Positions 25,896 through 34,414 of a DNA stretch of 64,000 nt are shown here, in pieces. Below the pieces are notes generated by a model, which saw nothing but the letters and a program-made list of their open reading frames with translations, did not search any database and was not told where the DNA came from. The stretch is from Tepidibacter hydrothermalis (GTDB lineage Bacteria > Bacillota > Clostridia > Peptostreptococcales > Peptostreptococcaceae): positions 1,054,001 through 1,118,000 of the forward strand of contig NZ_CP120733.1 of the NCBI RefSeq assembly GCF_029542625.1, given 5' to 3'. The position numbers and the translations under genes were made by a program. Numbering within the stretch: the stretch's first letter is position 1; the number at the start of each line of letters is the position of its first letter.

Positions 25896-26057
25896 ATGGG
25901 ATGTTTTAAAGATTTTGATTGTTGGTGGATTATAGCTTTATTTGTTATATTTATATTTTTCCAAGATTGTATAGAAAATATTGATATATGTGATTGGATC
26001 CCATTCTTAATATTAGTATTGATATTTGCTGCATGTGATGAGTTTGAGTGCTGCTAA
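25896..26057 (+). CDS. 53-residue Cys-rich membrane protein, copy 1
   Basis: The frame starts at ATG 25896 with GGGAGG upstream. It begins MGCFKDFDCWWIIALF, has a hydrophobic core, then QDCIENIDICDWIPF, a second hydrophobic segment and a CDEFECC end. The pattern is two short membrane-type helices with an acidic cysteine-containing loop between them. It is nearly identical to the next two genes. The gene is too short for usual ORF thresholds, but the conservation across three copies, each with a strong ribosome site, shows it is real. Function unknown; a spore-envelope role is inferred from its promoter. Confidence 0.85.
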   Translation: MGCFKDFDCWWIIALFVIFIFFQDCIENIDICDWIPFLILVLIFAACDEFECC

Positions 26058-26081
26058 CAACTTATAAGTAAAACTAATAGT

Positions 26082-26106
26082 AATATATTAAGAAGATAAA
26101 ACCTTT
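26082..26106 (+). promoter_or_regulatory. Sporulation-type promoter and 5' motif, copy 3
   Basis: AATATATTA (26082-26090) replaces the first C of CATAnnnTA with A, and the -35 AC is not at the exact spacing. AGAAGATAAAACCTTT (26091-26106) corresponds to the hairpin motif of the other copies but is weaker. Confidence 0.4.
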
Positions 26107-26138
26107 AAACTAATATTAGACTACAAGGAGGTAATATT

Positions 26139-26300
26139 ATGGGCTGTTTCAAAGATTGTGATTGTTGGTGGATTATAGCTTTATTCTTTATATTCTTAAT
26201 ATTCCAAGATTGTATAGAAGATATAGATATATGTGATTGGATTCCATTCTTAATATTGATATTAATAATTTGTGCATGTGATGAGTTTGATTGTCACTAA
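26139..26300 (+). CDS. 53-residue Cys-rich membrane protein, copy 2
   Basis: Starts at ATG 26139 with AAGGAGG upstream. It begins MGCFKDCDCWWIIALF, continues QDCIEDIDICDWIPF and ends CDEFDCH. It differs from copy 1 by conservative changes and an extra cysteine at position 7. The 81-base gap to copy 1 contains its own promoter-like sequence. The minus-strand frame overlapping it is a shadow. Confidence 0.85.
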   Translation: MGCFKDCDCWWIIALFFIFLIFQDCIEDIDICDWIPFLILILIICACDEFDCH

Positions 26301-26340
26301 TATTTAAATCTATTATTAATAGCAAATTAATAACTAAAAT

Positions 26341-26370
26341 CATAGTATATATCAAGAAAGAAAATCTTTC
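26341..26370 (+). promoter_or_regulatory. Sporulation-type promoter and 5' hairpin motif, copy 4
   Basis: CATAGTATA (26341-26349) is identical to copy 2, with GC instead of AC 17 bases upstream. AAGAAAGAAAATCTTTC (26354-26370) forms a GAAAG/CTTTC hairpin. Its stem sequence differs from copy 2 but pairing is kept. Confidence 0.5.
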
Positions 26371-26392
26371 AAAATCATAAGGAGGTAATATT

Positions 26393-26554
26393 ATGGGATG
26401 TTTCAAGGACTTTGATTGTTGGTGGATTATAGCTTTATTTTTCTTATTCTTAATATTCCAAGATTGCATAGAAGATATAGATATATGTGATTGGATCCCA
26501 TTCTTAATATTAATATTAATAATTTGTGCATGTAACGAGTTTGAGTGTCACTAA
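26393..26554 (+). CDS. 53-residue Cys-rich membrane protein, copy 3
   Basis: Starts at ATG 26393 with AAGGAGG upstream. It begins MGCFKDFDCWWIIALFF, continues QDCIEDIDICDWIPF and ends CNEFECH. Copies 2 and 3 are the closest pair, which fits stepwise tandem duplication. A terminator follows immediately. Confidence 0.85.
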   Translation: MGCFKDFDCWWIIALFFLFLIFQDCIEDIDICDWIPFLILILIICACNEFECH

Positions 26555-26569
26555 TATTAAAAATAGAAG

Positions 26570-26605
26570 CAAAGAGTTAGATTAAAATCTAGCTCTTTGT
26601 TTTTT
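26570..26605 (+). terminator. Terminator closing the Cys-rich gene array
   Basis: CAAAGAG...AGAT pairs with ATCT...CTCTTTG (26570-26599) with small internal mismatches and is followed by six T. Confidence 0.85.
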
Positions 26606-26698
26606 ATATAGATAAATGATATAATTAACATTTAATAAATATAGAGAATATAAACTTTAAATAAGGAAAAAATTTAAAGTATGAGAGGAAGTGATACA

Positions 26699-27700
26699 AT
26701 GATTACTATAAAGGATGTAGCTAAAAGAGCAGGAGTTTCTATATCGACAGTTTCAAGGGTAATCAACAATTCAAAGCCTGTAAGCAATGAAATTAGACAA
26801 AGAGTATTAAAAGTAATAGAAGAAACTGGATATACTCCAAATCCATTAGCTAGAAGCTTAGTAACTAAGAAAAGTCAATTAATAGGAGTAATAGTACCGG
26901 ATATATCTGATTTTTTTATGGGAGAGTTACTTAATGGAATAGAAGAAGTAGGTAAGATATATGATTACGATATTGTTTTATGTAATAGTTATGGAGAACC
27001 TGATGAAGAATTAAAATATATTAATCTTTTAAAGTCAAAGCAAGTAGCAGGTATAATATTTGTATCATGGAAGATGAATCAAAAGCATGTAGATGTAATA
27101 GAAAAAGCAAATATACCAGCTGTATACATAAGCAAGAATGCAACTGAATTTGATGTTTATTCTGTAAGTATTAATAATTTTGAAGCATCTTATGATATGA
27201 CCAAATATTTAATAGAAAACGGAAATAAAAAAATAGCATTTATGAAATCATCTGCACAAGATAATATAATGGATTCAGATAGGTATAGAGGATATAAAAA
27301 AGCATTAAAAGAAGCTAATATAGAAATTGATGAAACTCTTGTAAAAGAAGGCGATGATACTAGTGAGTCTGGATATTATCTTATGAGTGAGATTCTTGAA
27401 GCTAAAAATATACCAGATGCAGTATTTGCATCTCGTGATGAAATTGCAGTGGGTGTTATAAACTGTATATTAGATGCGGGATATAAGGTGCCAGAGGATA
27501 TATCTGTATCGGGTTATAATGATATTAAATTAGCATCTCTATATAGACCAGCTCTAACAACTATAAAACAGCCTATATATGATATGGGAGCTGTATCAAT
27601 TAGAATGATAGTTAAAATAATAAATAATGAGGGATTAGAAGATAAAAAAATACTTCTTCCTTATAGTCTTATAGAAAGACAGAGTGTACTTAAAAAGTAG
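26699..27700 (+). CDS. LacI/CcpA-family transcriptional regulator
   Basis: This protein of about 333 residues has an N-terminal LacI helix-turn-helix (TIKDVAKRAGVSISTVSRVI) and hinge helix (NPLARSLVTKKSQLIGVIVP). A periplasmic-binding-protein-like effector domain runs to the C-terminus. ATG 26699 is chosen for its GAGAGGAAG site; ATG 26681 lies upstream of that site. It most resembles sugar-responsive regulators. No sugar operon is adjacent, only hutH downstream on the same strand behind a terminator. The effector and target genes are unknown. A weak candidate half-operator lies at 27926-27940. Confidence 0.93.
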   Translation: MITIKDVAKRAGVSISTVSRVINNSKPVSNEIRQRVLKVIEETGYTPNPLARSLVTKKSQLIGVIVPDISDFFMGELLNGIEEVGKIYDYDIVLCNSYGEPDEELKYINLLKSKQVAGIIFVSWKMNQKHVDVIEKANIPAVYISKNATEFDVYSVSINNFEASYDMTKYLIENGNKKIAFMKSSAQDNIMDSDRYRGYKKALKEANIEIDETLVKEGDDTSESGYYLMSEILEAKNIPDAVFASRDEIAVGVINCILDAGYKVPEDISVSGYNDIKLASLYRPALTTIKQPIYDMGAVSIRMIVKIINNEGLEDKKILLPYSLIERQSVLKK

Positions 27701-27723
27701 GTTATATAACCTACTTTTTTTTT
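27692..27723 (+). terminator. Terminator after the LacI-family gene
   Basis: AAAAAGTAGGTTAT is followed directly by its complement ATAACCTACTTTTT, then further T. The stop codon lies inside the 5' arm. Confidence 0.9.
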
Positions 27724-28000
27724 GCTTAAATTAACCATTGGTGTAGCGGTTACTTTAGGGTGTTGTTTTTACAAGCATATGCTTGTTGAATTGAAGGATT
27801 AATGTCGAATACAAGCTGTAATAAAATGTGCCACTGTGCTCAGATAAAGTGATATAGCGATGTGTAGAGTTTTACATAAAATGTAAAAAAATAGATACTT
27901 CTCAAAATATATCACAAAAGATAAAGGGAAAACGATTGTGAATATAGAATAAATTATAAACAAAACGAATTTTTAGACAATTCCAAAAGGGGGTATAGTT
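27724..28000 (+). promoter_or_regulatory. hutH upstream region with a 16-bp perfect palindrome
   Basis: ACAAGCATATGCTTGT (27771-27786) is a perfect 16-bp palindrome and the best operator candidate for hutH. GGAAAACGATTGTG (27928-27941) partly resembles a LacI/CcpA-type site but lacks symmetry in its right half. The region is about 280 bp long. It contains no convincing ORF and no riboswitch that I recognise. Confidence 0.45.
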
Positions 28001-29527
28001 TTGAATAAGGTATACATAGATGGGAAGAGTTTAACTATTGAAGACGTTGTTAATGTAGCTAGAAATGACTATAAGGTGGAACTTACTAAAGAGTCACAGG
28101 AAAAAGTTATAAAAGCTAGAAATATAGTAGATAAGTTTGTTGATGAGGAAAAGACTGTTTATGGAATAACTACTGGATTTGGAAAGTTTTCTGATGTTGT
28201 TATAACTAAGGAAGAAACAAAGACATTGCAAAGAAACTTAATAATAAGTCATTCTTGTGGAGTAGGAGAATGCTTTGAAGAGGAAATATCAAGAACTATA
28301 ATGCTTCTTAGAATAAACAATCTAGCTAAGGGAAATTCAGGGATAAGGCTAGAAACTTTAAATAATCTTATTAAAATGTTAAATAAGGGTGTTCACCCAT
28401 TAATACCACAAAAAGGATCACTTGGTGCATCAGGGGATTTAGCACCACTTTCTCATATGGTTTTAGTTATGATTGGGGAAGGTGAGGCTATTTACAAAGG
28501 TGAGAAAATGAGTGGAATAGATGCTTTAAAAAAAGCTGATATAGAACCTGTGGAACTTACATCAAAAGAAGGGCTTGCACTTATAAATGGAACTCAGGTA
28601 ATGACTGCTGTTGGGGCATTAACTGTATATGATGCAGTTAATTTATTAAAAACTGCGGATATCGCTGCATCACTTACTATGGAAGCTCTTAATGGAATAG
28701 TTACAGCTTTTGATAAAAAAGTGCATGAAGTTAGATCTCATCAAGGTCAAATAGATGCAGCTAAAAATATTCTAAATATATTAAATAATAGTAATATGAC
28801 TACAACTCAAGGAGAAATTAGAGTACAGGATGCATATACATTAAGATGTACTCCTCAGATTCATGGAGCTAGTAAGGATGCAATTGATTATATAAAGAAA
28901 AAGGTAGAAATCGAGATAAATGCTGCAACTGATAACCCTCTTATATTCCCTGATACAGAAGAGGTTATATCAGGAGGAAACTTCCACGGACAGCCTATGG
29001 CTTTAAGCTTTGACTTTTTGGCTATAGCTTTAGCTGAGATTGCAAACGTGTCAGAGAGAAGGCTTGAAAGACTTGTAAATCCAGCATTAGGAGGACTTCC
29101 TGCATTTTTAACTAAAAAGGGAGGATTAAATTCAGGATTTATGATAGTTCAATATTCGGCAGCTGCACTTGTTTCTGAGAATAAGGTATTAGCACATCCT
29201 GCGAGTGTCGATTCTATACCATCATCAGCTAATCAAGAGGATCATGTATCTATGGGTACTATAGCTGCTAGAAAAGCTAGAGAAATAATGTCAAATGTAA
29301 GAAAGGTACTTGCTATGGAAATGCTAGGAGCAGTACAGGGAATAGATCTAAATGATAATAAAGGTCTTGGAATTGGAACTAGTATAGCATATGAGCTTAT
29401 AAGAGAAAAAACTAAGACTATAGAAGAAGATACAATAATGTATAAAGAAATAAATAAATGTGAAGATTTAATAGTTTCAAATATAATAGTTGACAAAATA
29501 GAGGAAAAGATAGGAAAACTTAATTAA
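28001..29527 (+). CDS. hutH: Histidine ammonia-lyase
   Basis: This 508-residue enzyme deaminates histidine to urocanate. The MIO-forming Ala143-Ser144-Gly145 lies in GSLGASGDLAPLSH. The YGITTGFGKFSD motif, NGTQVMTA, and the C-terminal QEDHVSMGTIAARKA are all conserved. The start is TTG 28001, preceded by AAAAGGGGG. It stands about 12 kb away from hutU-ftcD-hutI-fchA, so the pathway is split into two units in this genome. Confidence 0.97.
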   Translation: MNKVYIDGKSLTIEDVVNVARNDYKVELTKESQEKVIKARNIVDKFVDEEKTVYGITTGFGKFSDVVITKEETKTLQRNLIISHSCGVGECFEEEISRTIMLLRINNLAKGNSGIRLETLNNLIKMLNKGVHPLIPQKGSLGASGDLAPLSHMVLVMIGEGEAIYKGEKMSGIDALKKADIEPVELTSKEGLALINGTQVMTAVGALTVYDAVNLLKTADIAASLTMEALNGIVTAFDKKVHEVRSHQGQIDAAKNILNILNNSNMTTTQGEIRVQDAYTLRCTPQIHGASKDAIDYIKKKVEIEINAATDNPLIFPDTEEVISGGNFHGQPMALSFDFLAIALAEIANVSERRLERLVNPALGGLPAFLTKKGGLNSGFMIVQYSAAALVSENKVLAHPASVDSIPSSANQEDHVSMGTIAARKAREIMSNVRKVLAMEMLGAVQGIDLNDNKGLGIGTSIAYELIREKTKTIEEDTIMYKEINKCEDLIVSNIIVDKIEEKIGKLN

Positions 29528-29543
29528 GACATTTGACAAAAAT

Positions 29544-29579
29544 AATAAATGGTATAGTTTAAAAACTATACCATTTATT
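29544..29579 (+). terminator. Long palindromic hairpin after hutH
   Basis: AATAAATGGTATAGTTT and AAACTATACCATTTATT are perfect 17-bp arms around 2 bases. There is little T-run beyond the stem end, but the position fits a terminator. Confidence 0.7.
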
Positions 29580-29647
29580 GTATAGATGAGACGAATAGAT
29601 GATACGAAATTTTCAAAATACAATTAATAAAAAGAGGGTTATAGGTT

Positions 29648-31564
29648 ATGGATATTATAAATATAAAATTTTTTAATAATCATAGTGTATCTAAGAATAA
29701 TGATATTATTTGCTTTCCTTATAAAAAAACGGAAGCACTCTTTTATTATTTAGTAATAAACAAAGAAGCTAGTCGAGATGAGCTTGTAAATCTTTTGTGG
29801 GAGGACTCAAAGGAAAGTACTGCAAAGAAAAACCTGAGGAATGCAATGTATCAAATAAGAAAGGTATTTGATATGGATATAATAATATCTCCTAAAAAAA
29901 GTACTGTTAGTATAAATTCACAGATACATATAAAAACAGATTTAAATGATTTTTTTAATAAAGAAAACGTATATTTTGAAAATGGAAAATGTGAGTTTTT
30001 AAAAGGTCTTATATTAAAAAATAATGAAAATTTCAATTGGTGGATAAATAATAAACGACAAGAATATAAGGATATGAATATAGATAAATTATATAATAAA
30101 ACCAAAGTATTGATGAAGAAAAGAAAGTACGAAGAAGCAATAGTGTGTGCAAAAGCATTTATGAATGAGGATGAATTTGATGAAAGAGCTTATAGGGCTT
30201 TGATGAATATATATTATGACAAAGGGTCTTTTTATAAGGCAATAAATTTATATTATAGATTGGAAAAAATGCTAGATATAGAGCTTGGAATAAAACCAGA
30301 TGATAAAACTTATAAGTTGTATAAAAAGATATTAAATGAAAAAAACATAAGCCAAATAGAATTTAAAAAGCAAAGCTTATTTTATTATAGAGATGAAGAA
30401 ATAAAATATATTCTTGATAATTATAACAAGTTTATAAAAGGAAAAGATTCCAAATCAATACTTATAACGGGCGAATTTGGTATAGGAAAAACAAAGCTTA
30501 AAAATGAGATTGTAAATAATGTTAATAAAGAAGACGCTTATATAATAGATGTGACTTGTTATGAAGGGGAAAGAGAAAGTTTTTTAAAGCCATGGAATGA
30601 TATACTTATAAATTTGACTAAGATAATAAAAGATCAAAATATAAATATACCAAAATCCTGGAAAAAAAATATAGATACTATATTTCCTGTATTTGATATA
30701 AACTACGAAAACTGTGAAAAAGTAGATTTATTAAAAGTTGAATTAATAAAAAATACTATCATTAGCATGATTACAAAGGTATCTTTATGCAAAAAAATTA
30801 TTGTATTAGTAGATGATATACACTGGATGGATAAAGATAGTATAAACTTACTAGAGAGTCTGCTTATAAGACAGGATAACATAAATTTGATAGCAACTGC
30901 TCGAACTTCTAATGAATTCAATATAGATCGATTTAAAAACTTTATGATTAAAAATGATAAATTGATAAATATAAAACTTAAAAGATTTGATCAAAGACAG
31001 GTATATGAGATATGTAGATCAAGAATTTCTAAATATAAATTTAATAAGAAAATATCAGATAAAATATATAGAGAAAGTGAAGGTAATATATTCTTTGTTA
31101 ATGAAATTATAGATAATATAAATAATCAAAATAAGGATAAAATATCGGATAAATGTATTGAAATGATAAAAAGTGTTTTGATTGACTTATCTTATGAATC
31201 AGTTAAAATACTCGATATAGCATCTGTATTTTCAGAAGGTTTTAATATAAATATATTAAAGCTTATAACTGGAAAATCAGAGATAGATTTAATAGGTTAT
31301 TTAGATGAATTAGAAAGAAAAAATATTATTAAAGAAGATGTAGAAAGTGGTAAAAATAAATATGCATTCACCCATAATAAACTCAGAAAATATATATTAG
31401 ATAAACAGAGTAATACTAAAAAGAGAATTATTTATGAAAATATAGAATATATATTTAATAAGAATTCAGATAATATTAAGCACGATATATTATTTTCTAA
31501 GCTTAAGGGATTTAATTTCAATATAAAACCTATAAAAGAAAATAATATAGTTTTAAAAAATTAA
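29648..31564 (+). CDS. BTAD-type transcriptional activator with AAA ATPase domain
   Basis: This 638-residue regulator has three recognisable parts. Residues 1-95 form an OmpR-type winged helix (EASRDELVNLLWEDSKESTAKKNL region). Residues 100-230 are the bacterial transcriptional activator (BTAD) tetratricopeptide-like domain. Residues 240-638 form an AAA/NTPase module, with Walker A GEFGIGKT at 275-282 and Walker B VLVDDIHWMD near 385-395. This is SARP/MalT-like architecture. AAAGAGGG precedes ATG 29648. It lies directly downstream of hutH and 20 bases upstream of a DnaB-like ATPase gene. Target genes are unknown. Confidence 0.88.
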   Translation: MDIINIKFFNNHSVSKNNDIICFPYKKTEALFYYLVINKEASRDELVNLLWEDSKESTAKKNLRNAMYQIRKVFDMDIIISPKKSTVSINSQIHIKTDLNDFFNKENVYFENGKCEFLKGLILKNNENFNWWINNKRQEYKDMNIDKLYNKTKVLMKKRKYEEAIVCAKAFMNEDEFDERAYRALMNIYYDKGSFYKAINLYYRLEKMLDIELGIKPDDKTYKLYKKILNEKNISQIEFKKQSLFYYRDEEIKYILDNYNKFIKGKDSKSILITGEFGIGKTKLKNEIVNNVNKEDAYIIDVTCYEGERESFLKPWNDILINLTKIIKDQNINIPKSWKKNIDTIFPVFDINYENCEKVDLLKVELIKNTIISMITKVSLCKKIIVLVDDIHWMDKDSINLLESLLIRQDNINLIATARTSNEFNIDRFKNFMIKNDKLINIKLKRFDQRQVYEICRSRISKYKFNKKISDKIYRESEGNIFFVNEIIDNINNQNKDKISDKCIEMIKSVLIDLSYESVKILDIASVFSEGFNINILKLITGKSEIDLIGYLDELERKNIIKEDVESGKNKYAFTHNKLRKYILDKQSNTKKRIIYENIEYIFNKNSDNIKHDILFSKLKGFNFNIKPIKENNIVLKN

Positions 31565-31584
31565 AGTATATTTAAGGGGGATAT

Positions 31585-32535
31585 ATGGCTAGACGTTCTA
31601 AGAATAGTTGTGAGAAAGTGAATGCTTATTTAGATGAAATTTTAAATAATACTAATGAATATAGAGGGAGATTAAAGGTATCTACAGGGATTGACAACAT
31701 AGATAGATTGATAGGGGGAGGAATAACAAGTCAACTTTACGTTGTAGGTGCTATGCCTAGTTTTGGAAAAACAGATTTTTTAAATCAAGTAGGAGATAAT
31801 ATATGTAGTCAAGGACATGATGTTTTGTTTTTCTCATACCAAATGAAGCAAAGAGAACTTATAGATAGAACTTTATGTAGAAAACTATTTTTATTAAATT
31901 CTAGAAGATACAAAAAAATGAATTCATTTGATATGATTTATGATGAAGTGGACAAAGAATCGTTAGGAATAGTAGTAGATAGATATAAAGAAGAGGTATC
32001 TCAAAGAATGAACATTATTGAATGTGATACAAAATTTTCAATAAAGCACATAAAAGATAAAATAGAAAACCATATAAAAACAAAAAAAACTAAACCTATT
32101 GTAATAATAGACTATATACAAGCAATTAAATCTTCAGATATTAAAATTACTGATAGAGAAAAAAATGATTATAATTTGAGTCAATTAAGAGATATAGTAA
32201 AGAACTTTGATATAGCTATGATTTGTATATCATCTCAGAGTAGAGGTTCATACTTTAAACAAGGAAGCTATGAGAGCTTCAAGGATATATATGATATAGA
32301 GGATATAGCAGATGTAGTTGGATATCTGCAGTTTAAAAATATATCTGAACAGTTAAAAAATGGAACTGATATTGAAAAAATAAGAAAGTCTTATGATTTT
32401 AAGAATCAATATCCTAGAAAAATAGAGTTTGTACTACTCAAAAATAGGAATGGACTAGATTATAAAATAGAAAATTTATATTACTATCATAAAAATAGTT
32501 ATTTTTGTAGTGAAAGAATAAAAGAGAGCATGTAG
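31585..32535 (+). CDS. DnaB-C/RecA-like ATPase, solitary
   Basis: This 316-residue protein resembles the C-terminal ATPase domain of replicative helicase DnaB but lacks the DnaB N-terminal domain. It has a TGIDNIDRLIGGG entry, Walker A GAMPSFGKTD (residues 55-64), a QMKQRE segment, Walker B PIVIIDYIQAI, and a SSQSRGS sensor region. The C-terminal FVLLKNRNG is typical of DnaB-C and related RadA-like proteins. AAGGGGG precedes ATG 31585. It is probably co-transcribed with the BTAD regulator. It is unlikely to be the main helicase. Role unknown. Confidence 0.8.
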   Translation: MARRSKNSCEKVNAYLDEILNNTNEYRGRLKVSTGIDNIDRLIGGGITSQLYVVGAMPSFGKTDFLNQVGDNICSQGHDVLFFSYQMKQRELIDRTLCRKLFLLNSRRYKKMNSFDMIYDEVDKESLGIVVDRYKEEVSQRMNIIECDTKFSIKHIKDKIENHIKTKKTKPIVIIDYIQAIKSSDIKITDREKNDYNLSQLRDIVKNFDIAMICISSQSRGSYFKQGSYESFKDIYDIEDIADVVGYLQFKNISEQLKNGTDIEKIRKSYDFKNQYPRKIEFVLLKNRNGLDYKIENLYYYHKNSYFCSERIKESM

Positions 32536-32548
32536 ACTTACATGCTCT
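32525..32548. terminator. Bidirectional terminator between the DnaB-like gene and cotE
   Basis: AGAGCATGTA and TACATGCTCT form a perfect 10-bp stem with a 4-nt loop. The stop codon of the plus-strand gene lies inside it. Confidence 0.75.
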
Positions 32549-32554
32549 TAATAT

Positions 32555-33121
32555 TTAGTCGTCATGATCATCATCATCGTCATCAAAACAAAAATCTAAT
32601 TTTTTATTATCACATTTGCACTCTTTTTCGTCTAAATAACATAAAACGTTAAGACGAGCCTCTCCTGTTATTTCGATTTTAATTTCATACTCTACTTCTA
32701 TAGAAATAGTAGGGCATCCACATTTATTTATAATCATTGCTCCTAGTGATACTGGCTTTCTGGAAAGTTTAGGCAGTATTTTTTTGCTGTAATAATCTAC
32801 ACCTTCAATTACTGGTATAGATATGTCTTGTGAAAATTGTTCATAAGTTTTTACTACATTTGTATTGTCATTTTCTTCATACCAAACGTGAACTTCAAAT
32901 TCTCCTGTAACGTTTACTAACATAAAATCATTGGATATATCAACGATTTTACTGTCTTCAATATGAGAATTCCTAATAGCTGAACCTAAAATCTGAGTAG
33001 GTAGTACAATATCATCAACATCTAAGTTTATAGTATTTTGACATAATTGCGTCTTTTTACCGCAAACTGTATTAGTGATAATAGTTGTTACGCGCTTTTC
33101 TTTCTTATACTTATTATCCAT
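32555..33121 (-). CDS. cotE: Outer spore coat morphogenetic protein, CotE family
   Basis: This 188-residue protein has the CotE pattern: a basic start with ITNTVCGKK, an ILGSAIRNS segment, GEFEVHVWYEENDNTNVV (matching the EINVWYS..N..T motif of B. subtilis CotE), and a very acidic C-terminus of Asp and His. CotE directs assembly of the outer coat at the forespore surface. Length is close to that of Bacillus CotE (about 180). CCTCC is seen just upstream on the complementary strand, giving a strong site for ATG 33121. It lies opposite the epimerase gene. The assignment rests on family pattern and not on a search. Confidence 0.75.
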   Translation of the reverse strand: MDNKYKKEKRVTTIITNTVCGKKTQLCQNTINLDVDDIVLPTQILGSAIRNSHIEDSKIVDISNDFMLVNVTGEFEVHVWYEENDNTNVVKTYEQFSQDISIPVIEGVDYYSKKILPKLSRKPVSLGAMIINKCGCPTISIEVEYEIKIEITGEARLNVLCYLDEKECKCDNKKLDFCFDDDDDDHDD

Positions 33122-33264
33122 AATACCCCCTCCTTCTCTATACTTATATATATTATTCAGATTGAAATAGAAATGTGATATTAAAATTAATATTTTTTTT
33201 AGAACTTAGATATAAATAGAAGCATATAAGTATACTAAATGCTTAATTTGAGGGGGTTGATATT

Positions 33265-34197
33265 TTGAAAGCGCTGGTGACAGGATGTGCAGGTTTTATA
33301 GGCTCTACTTTAAGTGAAAGACTATTAGATGAAGGATTTGAGGTTATAGGTATAGATTCTTTTACTGACTATTATTCTAAAGATATAAAAGAATACAATT
33401 TAAAAAATTTAATTTTAAATGATAAATTCACTTTGATAAGTGAAAACTTAGTAACCTGTGATTTAAAAACATATTTAGATGTAGATTATGTTTTTCATCA
33501 GGCAGGTCAGCCTGGTGTGAGGGGAAGTTGGGGATATGATTTTGAAGAGTATATATATAATAATATATCTGCAACGCAAAAACTTTTAGAAGCATCTAAA
33601 AACTTTAATATAAAGAAGATAGTATATGCTTCATCATCATCAGTATACGGAAATACAGATACTATACCTATGAAAGAAACACAAATAACAAGACCATATT
33701 CTCCGTATGGAGTTACTAAGCTTGCCGCAGAAAATTTATGTGATCTTTATAGTAAAAACTATGGGTTATCGGTTATATCTCTTAGATATTTTACAGTTTA
33801 TGGACCAAGACAAAGACCAGAGATGGCTATAAGTACATTTATAAGAAACATATTATATGATAAGGAAATATCTATATATGGAGATGGTAATCAGGGAAGG
33901 GACTTCACATATGTAGATGATATAGTGGATGCTAATATAAAAGCTGCGTATTCAGATATTAAATCAGATATATTTAATGTTGGAAGTCAAAGTCCAATAA
34001 AACTTATAGATGTAGTGAAAATAATAGAAGATATTATAGGAAAGAAGGCTAATATAAATTATTTGGATTCTGAAAAAGGGGATGTAAAGGATACTTATTC
34101 TGATATAAGTAAGATACAGAAATCTTTAGGATATAAATGTGATTTTGATTTAGAAAAAGGTATATATGAGCAAGTAGAATATATTAAAAATTTTTAG
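33265..34197 (+). CDS. NAD-dependent nucleotide-sugar epimerase (UDP-glucuronate/UDP-glucose 4-epimerase type)
   Basis: This 310-residue extended short-chain dehydrogenase has the glycine loop TGCAGFIGS, the SSSSVYG serine motif and catalytic YGVTK. It also has RYFTVYGPRQRPEMAI, common in UDP-glucuronate epimerases. The start is TTG 33265 after GAGGGGG. A UDP-glucose dehydrogenase gene is at 40264-41565, so UDP-glucuronate to UDP-galacturonate is a plausible reaction. UDP-glucose 4-epimerase is the alternative. It stands near cotE and cotS, and a spore-surface sugar role is inferred. Confidence 0.85.
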   Translation: MKALVTGCAGFIGSTLSERLLDEGFEVIGIDSFTDYYSKDIKEYNLKNLILNDKFTLISENLVTCDLKTYLDVDYVFHQAGQPGVRGSWGYDFEEYIYNNISATQKLLEASKNFNIKKIVYASSSSVYGNTDTIPMKETQITRPYSPYGVTKLAAENLCDLYSKNYGLSVISLRYFTVYGPRQRPEMAISTFIRNILYDKEISIYGDGNQGRDFTYVDDIVDANIKAAYSDIKSDIFNVGSQSPIKLIDVVKIIEDIIGKKANINYLDSEKGDVKDTYSDISKIQKSLGYKCDFDLEKGIYEQVEYIKNF

Positions 34198-34231
34198 ATT
34201 CTCAAGTAAGGTTGAATTTATAATGAGTAGG

Positions 34232-34270
34232 AAATTATATTTATCTTTAAATTATAGATAAATATAATTT
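34232..34270 (+). terminator. AT-rich inverted repeat after the epimerase gene
   Basis: AAATTATATTTATC and GATAAATATAATTT are perfect 14-bp arms around 11 bases. Only three T follow, so it is a weak terminator or another signal. Confidence 0.45.
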
Positions 34271-34414
34271 GTATTATGAGTTTTGAAAAAATCTACATTT
34301 AAAATTTTTCAAAGAAAGATTTTTTTATAGTCACATAATTAGATGTTATTGAATAGAATATATAGACGTTAAGTTAAAAGCTAATAAAATTTTATTGATA
34401 GGGGGAATTATAAA

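Noticed and set aside
26188-26469. 93-codon minus-strand frame over the small Cys-rich genes
   Set aside because: It crosses two conserved plus-strand copies and their spacer and has no ribosome site.
25896-26554. CRISPR-like repeat array
   Set aside because: The roughly 250-bp periodicity comes from duplicated coding genes with ribosome sites, not short repeats with unique spacers. No cas genes are present.
27926-27941. Possible CcpA/LacI-type operator before hutH
   Set aside because: Only the left half and central CG fit, so symmetry is too poor for a standalone claim. The perfect palindrome at 27771-27786 is the better candidate.
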